NCBI GenBank assembly: GCA_023653785.1
Contig: JAMKCH010057083.1
Span: 1-64,000 of the forward strand
From: Ophioderma brevispina
Lineage: Eukaryota; Echinodermata; Ophiuroidea; Amphilepidida; Ophiodermatidae
DNA length: 64,000 nucleotides
Reading direction: 5' to 3'
The translations under genes and the position numbers were made by a program. Shown in pieces: positions 48,356 through 60,846 of this stretch (position 1 is its first letter; the number at the start of each line of letters is the position of its first letter). The notes beneath the pieces were generated by a model. It was not told the DNA's origin and searched no databases. It saw nothing but the letters and a program-made list of their open reading frames with translations.

Positions 48356-49357
48356 CACACACTGGCCAAAAGTATTGCAACATGCAGAAAAAAGCAATTT
48401 ATATTCACAAATTGATTTAAAATTGTATCAGGAGTTCTTGACTACACATTACGTAATTATTGTCAAAGTGGGGTTTTCAAACAGAACATGTTTCCCAGAA
48501 TCAAGTCGTGCGACAAAAGTTTAATTTGATTTTCATTATCCCTTAATATGGCGGGTTAAAGAAGCTGGCTAATGATAACTTGCCGATTGTACTCCAGAAG
48601 GAATATAGGCAGAGGAACGTCAAAAATGGCTGCCAAATAGTCGCTAAATGAACTTTACGAGTTTGTCAGGGTCTACTCTAAATGTTTAGGGCGAAAATTG
48701 GTGTGGTTGTATGGGCCGGAAATGAGATAATGTCAATAAAAGATTGAAGCACGTTCACCACCGTTGGACTCGGGAAATTTAATTGCAAGAAAAGAAAGAG
48801 GTCACGTGATAACCTGAAAACAACTTTTAAATGGCACCATTGACATTGTGCTGTTTGTCATGTAATGTGAACGCGTAATTTACACATGATTTATGTAAAC
48901 CACGTGAGTTATCATTAGAATTGCATTTCAAGTGTCTTGGATTTCTCGAATATTTCGAAGACCACTGTTTTCCATTGACTTTTTCTCGTTTCCGGTCTAC
49001 ACAACCACCATGATTTTCTCCCATAAAAATTTTAAGTAAACCCTAATGAACCCGTACAATCCATTAAGTGGCTGTTTTGAAGCCATATCTTTTGTGTCTG
49101 TGTCTGTATTCCTTCTGGAGTGCAATCGACAAGTTATCGTTTGCTGTTCCTTTTATTCGCCATATTTAGGGAACGTGACAATCAAATCAAACGTTTTTTC
49201 ACTCTTTTGGATTTTGGGGAATAATATCTGTATGAAAAACACAACTTTGGAATTTAAATACGTATTGAGTGGTCAATAATCCATGGTATAATTTGAAATC
49301 AATTGGTGATTATGAATTTCGTTTTCTGAATGTTGCAATACTTTTGGCCAGTGTGTG
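48356..49357. mobile_element. TA-flanked long-armed foldback element (Tc1/mariner-like ends)
   Basis: The termini CACACACTGGCCAAAAGTAT and the inverse, ATACTTTTGGCCAGTGTGTG, are exact and flanked by TA on both sides. Inverted similarity continues inward about 300 bp: CGATTGTACTCCAGAAGGAA near 48590 faces TTCCTTCTGGAGTGCAATCG near 49112. The length is 1002 bp. I see no D,D,34E/D transposase, so it is probably non-autonomous. It lies in an SLC23 intron. Confidence 0.88.
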
Positions 49358-49359
49358 TA

Positions 49360-52300
49360 ATTGAGACAAGCGGACTTACGTAGGGTAACACACTTGAGGA
49401 TTCAAAGGTCATTCAGGGGTTGCTTAGGGTCATAATCGGACGATATTCGGGACTGCTGTCCACCTATTTTTTTTTAAAGTAACCCAGCACTTGTGAGATC
49501 TAAAACTGGCAGTGAAAGGGCCAAAACTAGATGCGGGAACAAGCTAACAGAGAGCCAATATGATTTGCTCAACGAAAAAATCTAAAAAGAATCGTCACAA
49601 AATCAGGATGTTAGCACGTTCGTAACAAGTTTAGTTCCGATATACCCCATAAGTTATAGTACCAAAAGCAACCTAATAAGGAACACACTAATATCTTACT
49701 ACAACAGTAAATGGATGGAGATTCATTCTTTGGACATGTTGTTTTCTTCCTTTCTATCAAATTTTAGCTTAGAATATTCTAAGACTTATCTTCACTTTCA
49801 AAGCTAATTCCTGCAAATTTAAAAATGTTTACTCTTTCGGGTGGATTACTTTAATCGTTTAGCCAAAAACGCCCTTGATTGATATAAGACCATTATGTAT
49901 TTCTCTACGACCATCCAAAGATCATGTGTTTATTGTGATATTGAGTTGAAAATATCACGTTTCTCTCCAAGGAGGGTATGTTTCTAAAACCCGAACTAAT
50001 AGTTAAACTTTAGTACAAATTAAAAACCATCCATTTTTTATGCTCTAAATATAGCTGAAAATACTTGAACTACTTGGCATTCAGTTTAGGTATGCGTATG
50101 ATGTTAACATGTTCAAATTGGGACAATTTAGTAAAAAGATGCAGTTCTGGGCAGAAATATGATTTTTGAGGATCTGGTAAATGTCATATCTAAGTAGATT
50201 TTAGAGTCTATGTCATATATGTCATTACCTCAACAGAAGTAAAAAAGCCCAATGTCACTGGGGAAAAGTTGGAATCGCAATCAGGTCTATGAAAAAAATC
50301 TAAAGATACATGTATTTCCAACCGTGATTCTTTGAAATGGTATGCGATTTTTGAGATGATATTGTGGAAATTTCATTCAATTTCTCCAATTCCCCAAAAT
50401 TTTGCTTCATTTCTCAAGGAATCAATCAAGCCCTTTATGTGATTTTAAGGAATCTTCTGCAATTTTATTAATTCTTATGCGATTGGGATGTAATTTGTTG
50501 CGATTTATGGAAACCTATGTACAAATTTAACAGAAATTGCTGTGCGATTTAACAGAACCCTGTGTTTAACAGAATCTGTGCGATTTAAAAGATTCGGTTG
50601 AAAAGTTAGGAAAAATATTGACGAGTTTAAAATTTTGATTGTAATTTGGGATTTAGCAGAATTTGTGTGATTTTATGGAAATATTGTGTGATTTTTTACG
50701 TTATCTAAAAAAATCTTGTGAGGAGTTTACAAATTTTGTATGCTTTTGCAAAAATAACAATGGCCAAAGGTAACTTTTTTAAAATTGGTCAATTTTTGGC
50801 CATTTCCCACTTTACCCAGACTAGACATCCCCTTGGATAAAAAGAAAGGGTACAACTTCACATACATATTACTATAATGGCAATACCCTGCACTGGTAAA
50901 CAGGAATATAAAAATTGCACCACTTGAATTAAAAGCTGTGGAGATAGAAAAGTGTATAGATACCTGTCAGTGGTTATGTTTTCTTGGCGGAGTTGTCACC
51001 TGTACCTTTGTGCATAAGATTTCACATAAATTTTGTGTGTTTTTTACGTTATCTTAATAAAAATCTTGTCGTTTTACAAAAGTTGTATTTGCTTTTGCAA
51101 AAATAATGGGCAAAGTGGGACTTTTTTACCGAAATATTTGAACCCTTTTGGGGCAGAAATAAGAGCAAGAGGGGAGGTATTATTGGACGGTGACAAAAAG
51201 AGGAAACCTCCAACACTATTATCCCAGCTCCGTGCGCAAAAATCCTGAGGTTTTCGCATTTTTGAGCTTTTTTTAGGGTTTGCATTTTTCCATAGTTTTA
51301 ACTATTTTCGTTTTGTTTTGTCATATTGCTTTTCAAAGTGGAAATTTTGTTTGGCTTTAATTAGATCATCTCATGTCGGCATGATTGCAAATCCCATTGT
51401 AGCTAAGTTAGAAAGATGTCCATCACTAATGATACTGAGCAAAGGGTGTAATTTTCATAAAAATATTCCTACCAGAGCAAAGGTTACTTCAAATTCTTAG
51501 ATTAAAAATAATCTAATTGGATTGCTATTAAGGACAAATTAAGATTAGTTAAAATTTGGCAATAAAAGAGGACGGAAACTAAATCTAATAGATTTTAATC
51601 TAAGAAATTTAGAGAGCAGTAATCTTGCTTTTTAAATAGGTCGAAGATGAATTTCATTTAATGCTGAAATGCACCTTTATGAAGATCTCATCAAAATTAA
51701 AAATTGATATTGGAAGGTTCTTTGTTAGATTTATGGCATGGTGTTAGTACGAAATGGGCATTTTCTTTTTCTGAAATCCAGTTTTTAAATATACATGCCA
51801 TATCATTATAATCATACACTCCCTGATATAATGCTACAGGACAGGGGCAGGTCCGGTTCTCTGGGTACAAAATTTTACAGACATTTTAATCAATCATTCA
51901 TCAAAATGATTTTATAAAGACAAACACACCCCCACAATGCAGATCAAGGGTCCACCAAAATTGCAAAAAGTATAATTAATTGCAAAAATATTGACATATT
52001 TGGGACCAATTAATATGCGTGGAAGATATTGTTGAATAAATATGGCAAAAAAAGCATGACTATTTGTTTTTTCATGGGACGATCTATTTGGGACAATGGT
52101 CCTTATTCCAAAAGTGAAGAGGGAAGGTAAATGGGCTCTCTCCCCCTCCCCCATGATTACACCCACGCTCTTCCGCGGTGGGTAAAGGGGGGGGGGTGGG
52201 CGGGGGTAAGGGGGGGGGGGGGGGGCCGGGACCCCCTGTCAGTCCTCTTTGCCTTCTTCATTTCTTTTTAATGTTACGTGTTCCTCCGAAATTTCCCTCA

Positions 52301-54020
52301 ATTTTTTTTTATTGGTTCACTCTTACATTATGTGAAGGCCTTTTACATGTTTCTCTTACCCCTACCTGAATATAACTGGGTTCCCACTATGTTAAAATCT
52401 TGAGATACTGACAACCGAGAAATTAAAGCTAATTAAGTGCATGCATTTGTAAAATTATAAGCATTTCAAATGGTGGTGGACATATTAACATTTATAATTG
52501 CCTTGAATGTAATTTGGTAGCATTAAAAAAAAAAAAAAAAATAATAAATTATGGAAAAAGAACAGAACATGCAGGACAGCCGCCATGCAAGGATACAAAG
52601 TGTGCGGAAGCCAACCAAATCACAGACAACAGCCAAACAAGAAATGCATCAACAAAATTGGTCAGGGAATTGACCCCAAAAAAGGTGTGATTGACCTGTT
52701 ACAATACTGACACAGGAAAGTCTTGAGAACTTTCTTACGGACAAAATGTAACGGGTGTCTCAGCTTCCAACCGGCCAAGACCCTAGAGCTTTGCGATATT
52801 TTTTATTCCGGAAAAGCTATGCGTTACACGGAAATTATTTTATTGCATTCTTTGGACAACTTTTTTTCTTGGACCAGTTCAAAAAAACAAGCAAAACGTT
52901 TAAAAATCTGTTGACAAGGCCTTTTAAAAAAACACACACAAATGCCGGTAAGGCCAAAAAATAACAAGTTAGTTCCAGTAAGTCCTGGCTTGTTGATTTT
53001 TCGAGCCATTTTAAACACAATTAATTTATTTTGACTTACTAAGAAAATTTGCATTTTTTATACAAGTTTGGGGAAACCGGGCACCCTGGGTAGTAATTTG
53101 GTAACTTTCAAAAATTTGCCAGGATTAATAAGTGAACGCCTGAATGTAAATTTGGCAGTGTGCAGAAAAAAGTTAATCATGTATTCAATATAAACGTTTT
53201 GCCAAAAATGCATTTTTTTCCATTGATTTTGCTTATTTTGGCCAAAAATTGACCTTAAGTAAATTTCGATTTCACCAATTTTGTTGAGCAAGACTTATTT
53301 TTGTGAGTCAATTACAACATAAGTCTACCAAAAAAAGTAAAAATTAATTTTTTTGACCACAACCATCAGTTTCATAAATCCTATATAATTGGTCTTTGAA
53401 TAAAAGTGGTTGTGTTTTGTTGTACCGAGGGGAGGGGTTACTCGAAAAATAAAGCACTTTTTGAAGTTTGACCGCTCGCCTAATATGAACCTTATCATCT
53501 CTGCACTAACGATTTCATGCCGCAACTTTTTACTAAAACTATGTTCCACATGCTAAAAAATAACCAACCGTGTAAAACACATGCGTAGAAAAAAATTCCC
53601 TAAGTGACCTCTAAATTACCTGTAGTAGCCACATCTACAAAAAAATATATAAGCCCTTTGTTTCAATATTTAAGGCATAAGCATACCAAATATTAACTTA
53701 ATATGTCGCTGGACTCAAAAGCTAGACATTTTAAGATAAAATTTCCACCAAGTATAAAGCACAAGACACAATAATGACCCTCAATAATTGACCCATGACC
53801 TCGACATATGTACCCCACGTAAGTTCACACATCACGCGCGGGAGCGCGTGCATAGGGTATTTCCGATTAAATTAAACGACCTATAAGAACACATTTTGCC
53901 CTAGCATTTTAAACAAACTTTAGAAAAAAAAATAGAATTATAAGGATTATAAGGTAATACCTTTTTCAATAATATATACTTCCTCCACCCATTTATATTT
54001 TTTCATGTGAAAATAATTAT
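49360..54020. other. Large SLC23 intron interior
   Basis: AT-rich, no exon recognised. There are partial direct repeats: a stretch around TTTTTTACGTTATCT / GCTTTTGCAAAAATAA occurs at 50690-50752 and again at 51040-51105. A series of GTGCGATTTAACAGAA-like phrases runs from 50400 to 50700. G runs occur at 52186-52225. Confidence 0.5.
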
Positions 54021-54029
54021 ATAGTGTTG

Positions 54030-54400
54030 TTTGTTTTTATTTTGAAATCACAAGAAGCGCTCCGTGATTTCGGTCACTATATGCTCTTTGAGTGGATCAG
54101 AAGCATGACACAGGTCACCGACATCATCCAGACTGTGAAACAAAATAAGTGGGCCTGGGCTAGTCACCTAGCTAGGACATCAGAAGGATGGTGGACCCAG
54201 CTAGTTACCGAATGGATACCATGAAATGGTACTAGGCACCCAGGAAGACAGAAAGTTAGGTGGAGAGATGAAATTACCAAATTTCTTGGTGTGATCTGGA
54301 TGAGAAAGACATGGGATAGGGGCGTCACTTTGGAGAGGCCTTCACCCTGAGCTGCAGTGCGTTGATGATGGCGGAGGAGGATGGGGGAGGAGGAGGAAGA
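54030..54400 (+). pseudogene. LINE 3'-end coding fragment
   Basis: It reads VTDIIQTVKQNKWAWASHLA, then WWTQLVTEWIP, a stop, then GRQKVRWRDEI and W..K.WDRG. The order KW.WA.H.AR - RW...V..W.P - GR...RW.D - W...A.DR is the well-known C-terminal end of a widespread animal non-LTR retrotransposon type. It sits in the intron, antisense to the SLC23 gene, and its end runs into the GGA array. Confidence 0.75.
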
Positions 54401-54490
54401 AGAGGAGGAGGGAGGAGGAGGAGAGGAGGGAGGAGGAGGAGGAGGAGGAGGAAGAGGAGGAGGAGAAGAAGGAGGAGGGGAAGAGGAGGA
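54365..54490. repeat. (GGA)n/(GAA) microsatellite
   Basis: About 125 bp of nearly pure GGA and GAA triplets, starting at the tail of the LINE fragment. In the SLC23 transcript it is a pyrimidine (TCC)n tract that begins about 28 bases past a 5' splice site, so length changes could affect splicing. Confidence 0.9.
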
Positions 54491-54517
54491 TCTTCATTTA
54501 CCGGTAAATTTGTTTAC

Positions 54518-54771
54518 CTTTGTGAGGCCTACGAGACCAACATTTGTTGAATATGAAGTTATTCCATTTGCTGTGCCCCAGGCACCTGCCAGTATGGATC
54601 CAATACCTTCCAAAGCAATACCTCTGTTAACTGCATGAGTTGGCGCTGGTGGCGCTCCAGCCATTCTTGCGCAAGCATAATAATCGCCTAACGATTCAAT
54701 GACAGAAGCGATTACAGCTGAAAACATGCCGAGTACACCCGCTATAGTGAGAAATGGTAACCCCCACTGAC
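54518..54771 (-). CDS. SLC23 exon, core substrate-binding region
   Basis: The acceptor is TTTCCACAG and the donor GTAAAC. Continuing from PYP in phase 1 it reads [54 protein letters not shown], then [19 protein letters not shown]. The IES.GDY segment carries the glutamate that, in structurally known NCS2 members such as UraA, contacts substrate. SYSTNVG...LT is the second substrate-site signature. All 84 codons are open with no frame problem, so the gene is under, or was recently under, selection. Confidence 0.97.
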
Positions 54772-55002
54772 CTGTGGAAATAATATTGCTGCGGTGAAAA
54801 CTTTTCATCACAAGTTAAAGAGAAAGTTAACATAATCTTAGTTGAAGGCGAAGTACTCCTTGAGTTTGTGCTTGAACATAATGTTATGCAAATGACAATA
54901 AATTTTGTTTATTTTATGTATTTATGAATTTTACGAAAATGTTGTATTTATTTTATTAATACAAATAGAGACAGTCAGGAACATTGCCAAATTATACAAG
55001 AG

Positions 55003-55127
55003 CGGATCCTGAGTGATCAATAAGAGGGGAACAAGGGCATATTTAGACAAAATGGGCTGATTTTTTATGATTTGGGTCAATTTTAGGCGGCACTGCCCTG
55101 GGCCAAATACTGGATCCGCTACAGACC
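55003..55127. mobile_element. Possible small MITE with GGATCC ends
   Basis: AGCGGATCC at about 55003-55011 faces GGATCCGCT at about 55119-55127. The interior has no further inverted match and no clear target duplication. Weak. Confidence 0.3.
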
Positions 55128-55375
55128 AAAGGTGGGACCTAAAGGCACTATACAGTTATTTGCTATATCAAAAATCGAAAAACAAAAATATCAGGTTTAT
55201 GTATGTCTTTAACAAGATTAGGTATCATAACATACCCTGCAAGTGATAAAACCAGAGAAACCTACCATTAGTTTTAATCTTGTCATTGTAAATATATACT
55301 GTTCTGACGCTATCCGCTAGGAAAGTGATGGACATCTTTCGGACCTAACACCTATAGATGATATCTTCCAACCCT

Positions 55376-55449
55376 AGCTTGTTAGCTTAATTGGTAAGAG
55401 CGCCGTGCTAGTAATACGGAAGTTGCCGGTTCGAGTCCGGTCAAGCGCA
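55376..55449 (+). tRNA. tRNA-Thr(AGT)-like sequence, probably pseudogene
   Basis: A perfect A box TAGCTTAATTG (55383-55393) and a perfect B box GGTTCGAGTCC (55428-55438) are present. The anticodon stem CCGTG/TACGG closes the loop CTAGTAA with anticodon AGT at 55410-55412. The T stem GCCGG/CCGGT pairs. The acceptor arm pairs only as GCTTG/CAAGC and is out of register with the 7-bp geometry, so a working tRNA is doubtful. It may instead be a tRNA-derived repeat. Confidence 0.5.
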
Positions 55450-55650
55450 GATTTTTTTTCAACACTTGCTTGCACTGACCATCTTCAGGGAAAGATAAAT
55501 ATTCATCCTGTCTACCTGGAAAACTAAGTAATTAAAATTTCAAAACAAATATAAATCGTATACCGTTCTGATGCTATACGCTAGGAAGGCGATGGACACC
55601 TTTCGGACCTAACACCTATAGATGATATCTACCGCTCTTCTTCCAACCCT

Positions 55651-55729
55651 AGCTTGTTAGCTTAATTGGTAAGAGCGCCGTGCTATGCTAGTAATACGGA
55701 GGTTACCGGTTAGAGTCTGGCCAAGTGCA
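55651..55729 (+). pseudogene. Second tRNA-Thr-like copy, degenerate
   Basis: Same body as 55376-55449 but with an extra TGCTA in the anticodon arm (GTGCTATGCTAG) and a damaged B box (GGTTAGAGTCT). It cannot fold as a standard tRNA. Confidence 0.7.
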
Positions 55730-55774
55730 CTTTTTTCAACACTTGCTTGTTCTGGCCATCTCCAGGGAATATTC

Positions 55775-57300
55775 ATCTTAAAGGTCGGTGTTCCGATTTA
55801 TGTGTATCTTGTACTCCACTTGATATGAGAGCCTGGCACCTGCATATACTTACCATCAAGTATCGTGGGAAACGAACTTGCGGTTTTGATAATAGAAGCG
55901 ATAATGCACATTGCAAAGCCCTATTCACTACTGTGCTAATATTGATGGTTAACCATTATAACGGCAGTTTTTTGTTCATATCTTTGCAAAGAAGTGGAAT
56001 TGGAAGCTGAAATTTCAGGACGATAATGAGAAAAACACGGGCTTTCATCTGATATCAAAATTTATACGACTTCCGGGTAAATCAGGGGGGTCCCAGATGC
56101 GATCGGAACAAGCACCTTTAATGTAGCGATACTTTGTCTGCGCGTTCATCTGGAAAGGACATCGCCGGATAAGGAGAGAAGGAGGCCCTCTATGATCATA
56201 ATAGTTATATTTCACCATCAATTTTGAGTTGGTGTTTGGCAACTACTTTATCATGTACGCAAGGTGTTTTTTATCCCCAAAATACACTTGTATCAAGAAA
56301 AAATGAGAAAAGTCTGAGACATTTCAGGGGCATGCTCTCTGGAAAAAGCAAAGCTTAGAGCATGCCTCCATTTCAATGACTATTTATTACTTATATGAAG
56401 AAACAGGAAGATGTTGCATAGCTGCCCTTTGTCATGGAGCTTGTAAGTGACGCCTTTCTAGACCTTTTGTCCTTCATAAGCTACAAAGAGGCTACATGAG
56501 GCAGCCCTTTACTTTATAACAATACCCAAATACCTATTAGCTTATGCTGCTAAGATTTGGATTATATAACCGTCTTCACACAAGACTCTGGAATACATCA
56601 CAATGGCCCGTGACCGCGCTATTTATAACATGAGCAAGTTAACTACACTTGAGCTAATAAAATTACAATTCCCATGGCGCAGTTCAATAGCTTTCATTCA
56701 CCATTGTATTGATGCAAATACATCCCCTGTATTTTAGTATGATTTATGATACCCAGGACATGCATGGTCAGCTGTTGTTAACATGTGCTCATCCAAGGCA
56801 CTGAGGCACCTTACCACATAGTGATGTGGTGTGGTTTGCATGTAAAAAGTTCTTTGTTTTTGGCAATTCCATCTAGTGTTCCGACCCCCAGAAAACAAAA
56901 ATGCAAAAATGAGGTCTTTCCAACCCAAGAACAAGAACGCCACTCACATATATGTTGCTAAACAATATAGCGCACATCCTTGCAACGCAGCATTGTGGTT
57001 CTTGAGGGGGAAAGGGTTCAAATATGGAAATTCCAATTACCCATTGAAGCCTGTATTATAACTTTACATAAAACCGAGTTTTGGGGGAATTTATGTAAAG
57101 TGGGATTTTTTTGAAAAACCAGCGAAAGAAAACTTTGAGCATGTCGCTTTATTATGCAAAACGTTTCAAGTTCAATCCGTTCTCATGAAAACTATAGAGG
57201 GCGTCCTTCATTCCTTATCCGGCGATGTCCTTTGTGAAATTGGAACACCTTCTAAACACCAAAACATTTGCGAAGCATTTCGTTACGTGTGAATGAGAAA
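55775..57300. other. SLC23 intron with an inverted repeat
   Basis: The stretch AAAGGACATCGCCGGATAAG ... GGCCCTCTAT near 56155-56195 is inverted relative to CTATAGAGGGCGTCCTTC ... CTTATCCGGCGATGTCCTTT near 57192-57234. This suggests the ends or arms of a foldback element of about 1.1 kb or more; its outer limits were not found. Confidence 0.5.
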
Positions 57301-57309
57301 CTTATCAAT

Positions 57310-58020
57310 GTATACTACGATACCATTCATAGCTGATTTAGGTATATCCCATACGTCCCTTCCAACCCACCTGACAACAAATCACGGAGATCCCCCAGCC
57401 TTAGGTTAGTGGGAATTTGCTCCTAGATCTGACAATTAAAATATCGCTACCTCACTTTTTGTGGTGATTGTCAGATTTCCTCTAGGGATGTTTGGGATAT
57501 ATTAGTAAAAACAATATAACCAAACTTTACTCTAGTCCATTTTAGCTCATTTAGACCAAATTCGAACATTTTGGTGACAAAAATCTATGCAAACGACATT
57601 GTCGTTTAGGTAATTGCAGTTCATTTTGTCCTATCTCATCGATTACTGCGATACCAATCACAGCTGATTTAGATATACATTCGTGAAAATATAGCTAAAT
57701 AGCCCTGTTAGTCTATTTCAGCTCATACTAACTTCAAACATTTTGGCGCCAAAATCTTTGCATATGACATTTTTGTGGTTCATCTGGTAAGCATTCACCA
57801 ATAATGCGGATACCACTATAGCCGATTTATACATCAGTGAAAATATTACCAAATTTGACTAGAGCATATTTTGGCGCCCAAAACTCTAAGCAGCCGATTA
57901 ATGCGCGATCACGCAAGGCTAATTTAGGTATATAGTAGTGTAAATATAGCCACTTTGGAGTCACACACTCTTTTAGCTAATTTATACTAAATTCACAGAC
58001 GCCAAAACTGTAGCCATTGA
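57310..58020. repeat. Degenerate tandem repeat, period roughly 100-170 bp
   Basis: Phrases CGATACCA(A/T)TCA(C/T)AGCTGATTTA, GTGAAAATAT(A/T) and TTTTGG(C/T)G(C/A)C recur near 57319, 57648, 57809 and 57905. In order they read GATACCAT - AGCTGATTTAG - GAAAATAT - TTTAGCTCA - ACATTTTGGCGCCAAAA. Irregular, old. Confidence 0.55.
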
Positions 58021-59187
58021 TATTTATTTATACTTGCTTTTTATTTTTCACCCTGTATTGTATTATTGACATTTATTATGAATTACTTTGAACATGTGTT
58101 TCCATGTTTGAAATCATGCTTTTAAGCATGAAGGAGCTACCTTTGTCTAGAGAAAGATTAAATAAATAAATTAACACACTCCCTGGTGGTCTGTTGTCGA
58201 TAGGAGCCCTATTAGTCTAGGTATAAAACTAGAAATACCCATTGTGGTCAGGTGTAGTGTAGTGTAGGTGACAGCCTTGTTCAAATTGTTTTGTGGTTCT
58301 AATCTTCCTGTATAAAACTCCTATCAAAATCTTGCAAATGCGAGAAAAAGCCTGCAAATTGAACAAGGCGCTGTGCCTGAGTTTAATGTAGTAAACTTGC
58401 TAGTGGAAGGCTTCAAGCATGGAACATAGAGTTCAGGTGAAATGCAGACCTATAATTAGGTGCTTGATAAAATAAATTCTCGCCATCGGCTATCATTAGT
58501 TTTACGGAGGGGGAATATGCTCCACTCCTTTCATGATTTCTGCCCTATGTGATCTGTGACATTATTTGTATCATCGTGTGAACCAGTGAACGAAGTTGGT
58601 AGAGCGCCTTGAACAAGGATACAAAAATCAATGCAGCTAGACGACATTTTTGTATTATCTCATTCCAAAGAGGTAATGATTACAGGTGACCAAGGACTTT
58701 CCTAAGAAGAGACATGAAATATTTCAGTATATTTACCATCGAAATATCGCTAAAGCGTAGCCCTATAATGAATGAATTGCTTACACATTCCGTAATTCCT
58801 CTAATCGATCGATCTGTTTTTCAGCGTAGTGCATGACGTCAAAACAGCCGGTTTTCAAAATTATAAAATTTGTCTGAAATGTATTGGAAAGTCAATTGGA
58901 TGCCGTCCAGTCCTAGTGTTATTCCAGACGCTCGGCTATGTCCTCTTTCGAGGTACATCCCCGTGTAAGATCATTGGTATTGCCCCCCCCCCCCCGCCTA
59001 AGTCCATGTGAACCCGTACACACGGTATATAGAAAAATGGTCTCAGAAATCTACCCCACAGGGCCTTAGCCCGACGCCCATGCAAAATCCCCCCGGGCCT
59101 AAGGTCATGGTTGTATGCTATGATTTCAATAGTTCGCTAGTGAAAAAAAAAATCAAGCGCATCGTCTTGAACAAGACTATACGTTAC
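58020..59187. other. SLC23 intron sequence
   Basis: No exon or named element recognised. A C run (58983-58995) is present. Confidence 0.4.
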
Positions 59188-59344
59188 CTGGATAAGGAAC
59201 ACGAAACCACGAAGCTTCGGCGATAACATGCGAGTTGAGATCTGTGCGAGCCCGGTAACCGTATATCGCCGGGTTATCGGGAAAGACGTCACTGACAGTA
59301 AATATATATGCAACAAACCAGGCCAATAATATACCCAAGGCAAT
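59188..59344 (-). CDS. SLC23 exon (membrane helix plus extracellular loop)
   Basis: Acceptor CTCATTTAG, donor GTAACG. It reads IALGILLAWFVAYIFTVSDV, then FPDNPAIYGYRARTDLN and IAEASWFRVPYP. The order (hydrophobic helix, SDV.P, Y..RTD, W.R.PYP) is specific to SLC23 proteins. It starts in phase 0 and ends in phase 1, and so joins both neighbours correctly. Confidence 0.97.
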
Positions 59345-60725
59345 CTAAATGAGAAAATAAGAGTTTATTATAGATGAGATAAAATACCACAACCAGTCAC
59401 TGATTAATATTTTGTAAGTAGTGCATCAGTAACAGCAAAAACACTATTTTTTCAGATTTGTTTGCATTTTTGTAATAGCTATTAATATCTTATACTCTGC
59501 AAGTGATAAGACAAAAAGCAACCTTAAAATGAATATTTGAGTCAATGGTGGAGACTTCGGTCCGTCGGACATGCACTTACAGACATGGAATTAACCGCAA
59601 TTTTTTAAGCACTGCTGTCTAATGCGAGAGAATCGAAAAATGTGGAAATGCATTTTTTAAACATATACATCAGGTTTAAGGGTGTACAATTCCATATGAA
59701 TGCTTTAATGTAGAAACAAACCACCACCAAATAGTGAAAAAAATGAAGTATTTGAGGAAATTGTCTCCCGCAAATAGACATACAACGATGGCGACTCAAA
59801 ACCTAAAGTAAACAGCTGATTGCGGTTTACACCAGTACTTAATAAACAAAGATCAATAACGTTTGTGTTTGAGGTCAAACTGTATTGATCATGATGCATG
59901 ATATCAGGCTTAAAATCTGGGATATTCACTGCGAAAAGTCTTTTTTGAACTCAAGTTGGAATTTTGATACGCACGTATAGAAATTACAGAATCAGATAAA
60001 AAGTATTGCCTTGTCTTTAATACACGGATTTCAAGCCAACCACTTGCAGGTTATGTTTGCATATCTACGCCAGTAACAAAACACAAAAATATGAATTTTG
60101 ATGATTTTTTCGATGTTTCGGATTAGCAAATCGCTGCTAATCCCTTTAAGCTACTATTGTTTGAAGTAAATGTGTGTATTAAAGTGCAGGCTAAAACATT
60201 AGTACATTGGAGTTTAAAGTTTCAGTAAACCCTGTTGACAGTAATATTGTTTACAGCAATCTTCTTCTCTACATGGTTGATTCACCTTCTCCGTAGGTTT
60301 TGCTGCAACTTTTAAATCCTGAGGTGGGTTCGGTCAAGTGGGTATAACTTCAACAATACTCAATCGATCACCACAAATGAGGTGTCAAAATACGTGTAAA
60401 TAACAATTATATCCCATAATGCATAATACGATGTATCGTTTGAACTTGACCAATAAATTTCAGGGGTGGGGAGTTACTTTTTGGATGTGTTTAATAAAAA
60501 TAAAATCACATGGGTTTACTTTGACAATCTGGTATCAAGATTCTGATCTAAACTCTGATGCCCACTTGACTGAACCCACCACGGGATTTAAAAGTTGCAG
60601 CAAAACCTATGGACAATCATACTGTTTCCAGTGGAAGTCAGTACAATCCACTTCTTCTCTGCATAACAAATTCTCCTCTATAGGGTTTACTGCAACTCCC
60701 ATGCTCATCTCTTGGCTCAACTCAC

Positions 60726-60846
60726 CGGAAATAGCTTGAAAACAGGTATTCGTCCGGTGACCTCAAATTTCCCGCGTCTTCGCCCCCATACAGGTATTTC
60801 GAATTTGCTCAAAAATTGAGAAAAAAGGAGAATAAGAACAATCGTT
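60726..60846 (-). CDS. SLC23 exon with FSQF motif
   Basis: Acceptor CTCTCTTTTCAG, donor GTGAGT. After one base completing the previous codon it reads TIVLILLFSQFLSKFEIPV, then GRRRGKFE, then IPVFKLFP. LFSQ(Y/F)L followed by a basic stretch and a (F/L)FP end is the family pattern between two membrane segments. Missed by simple open-frame searches because it is short and lacks ATG. Confidence 0.95.

Larger units (their letters stand above)
55296..55770. repeat. Tandem duplication (about 270 bp) carrying a tRNA-like sequence
   Basis: The phrase CGGACCTAACACCTATAGAT and its surroundings, plus the tRNA-like body and the trailing CAACACTTGCTTG, occur twice (first unit about 55296-55490, second about 55560-55770). 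Units differ by substitutions more than indels, so this duplication is likely real and old. Confidence 0.8.
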
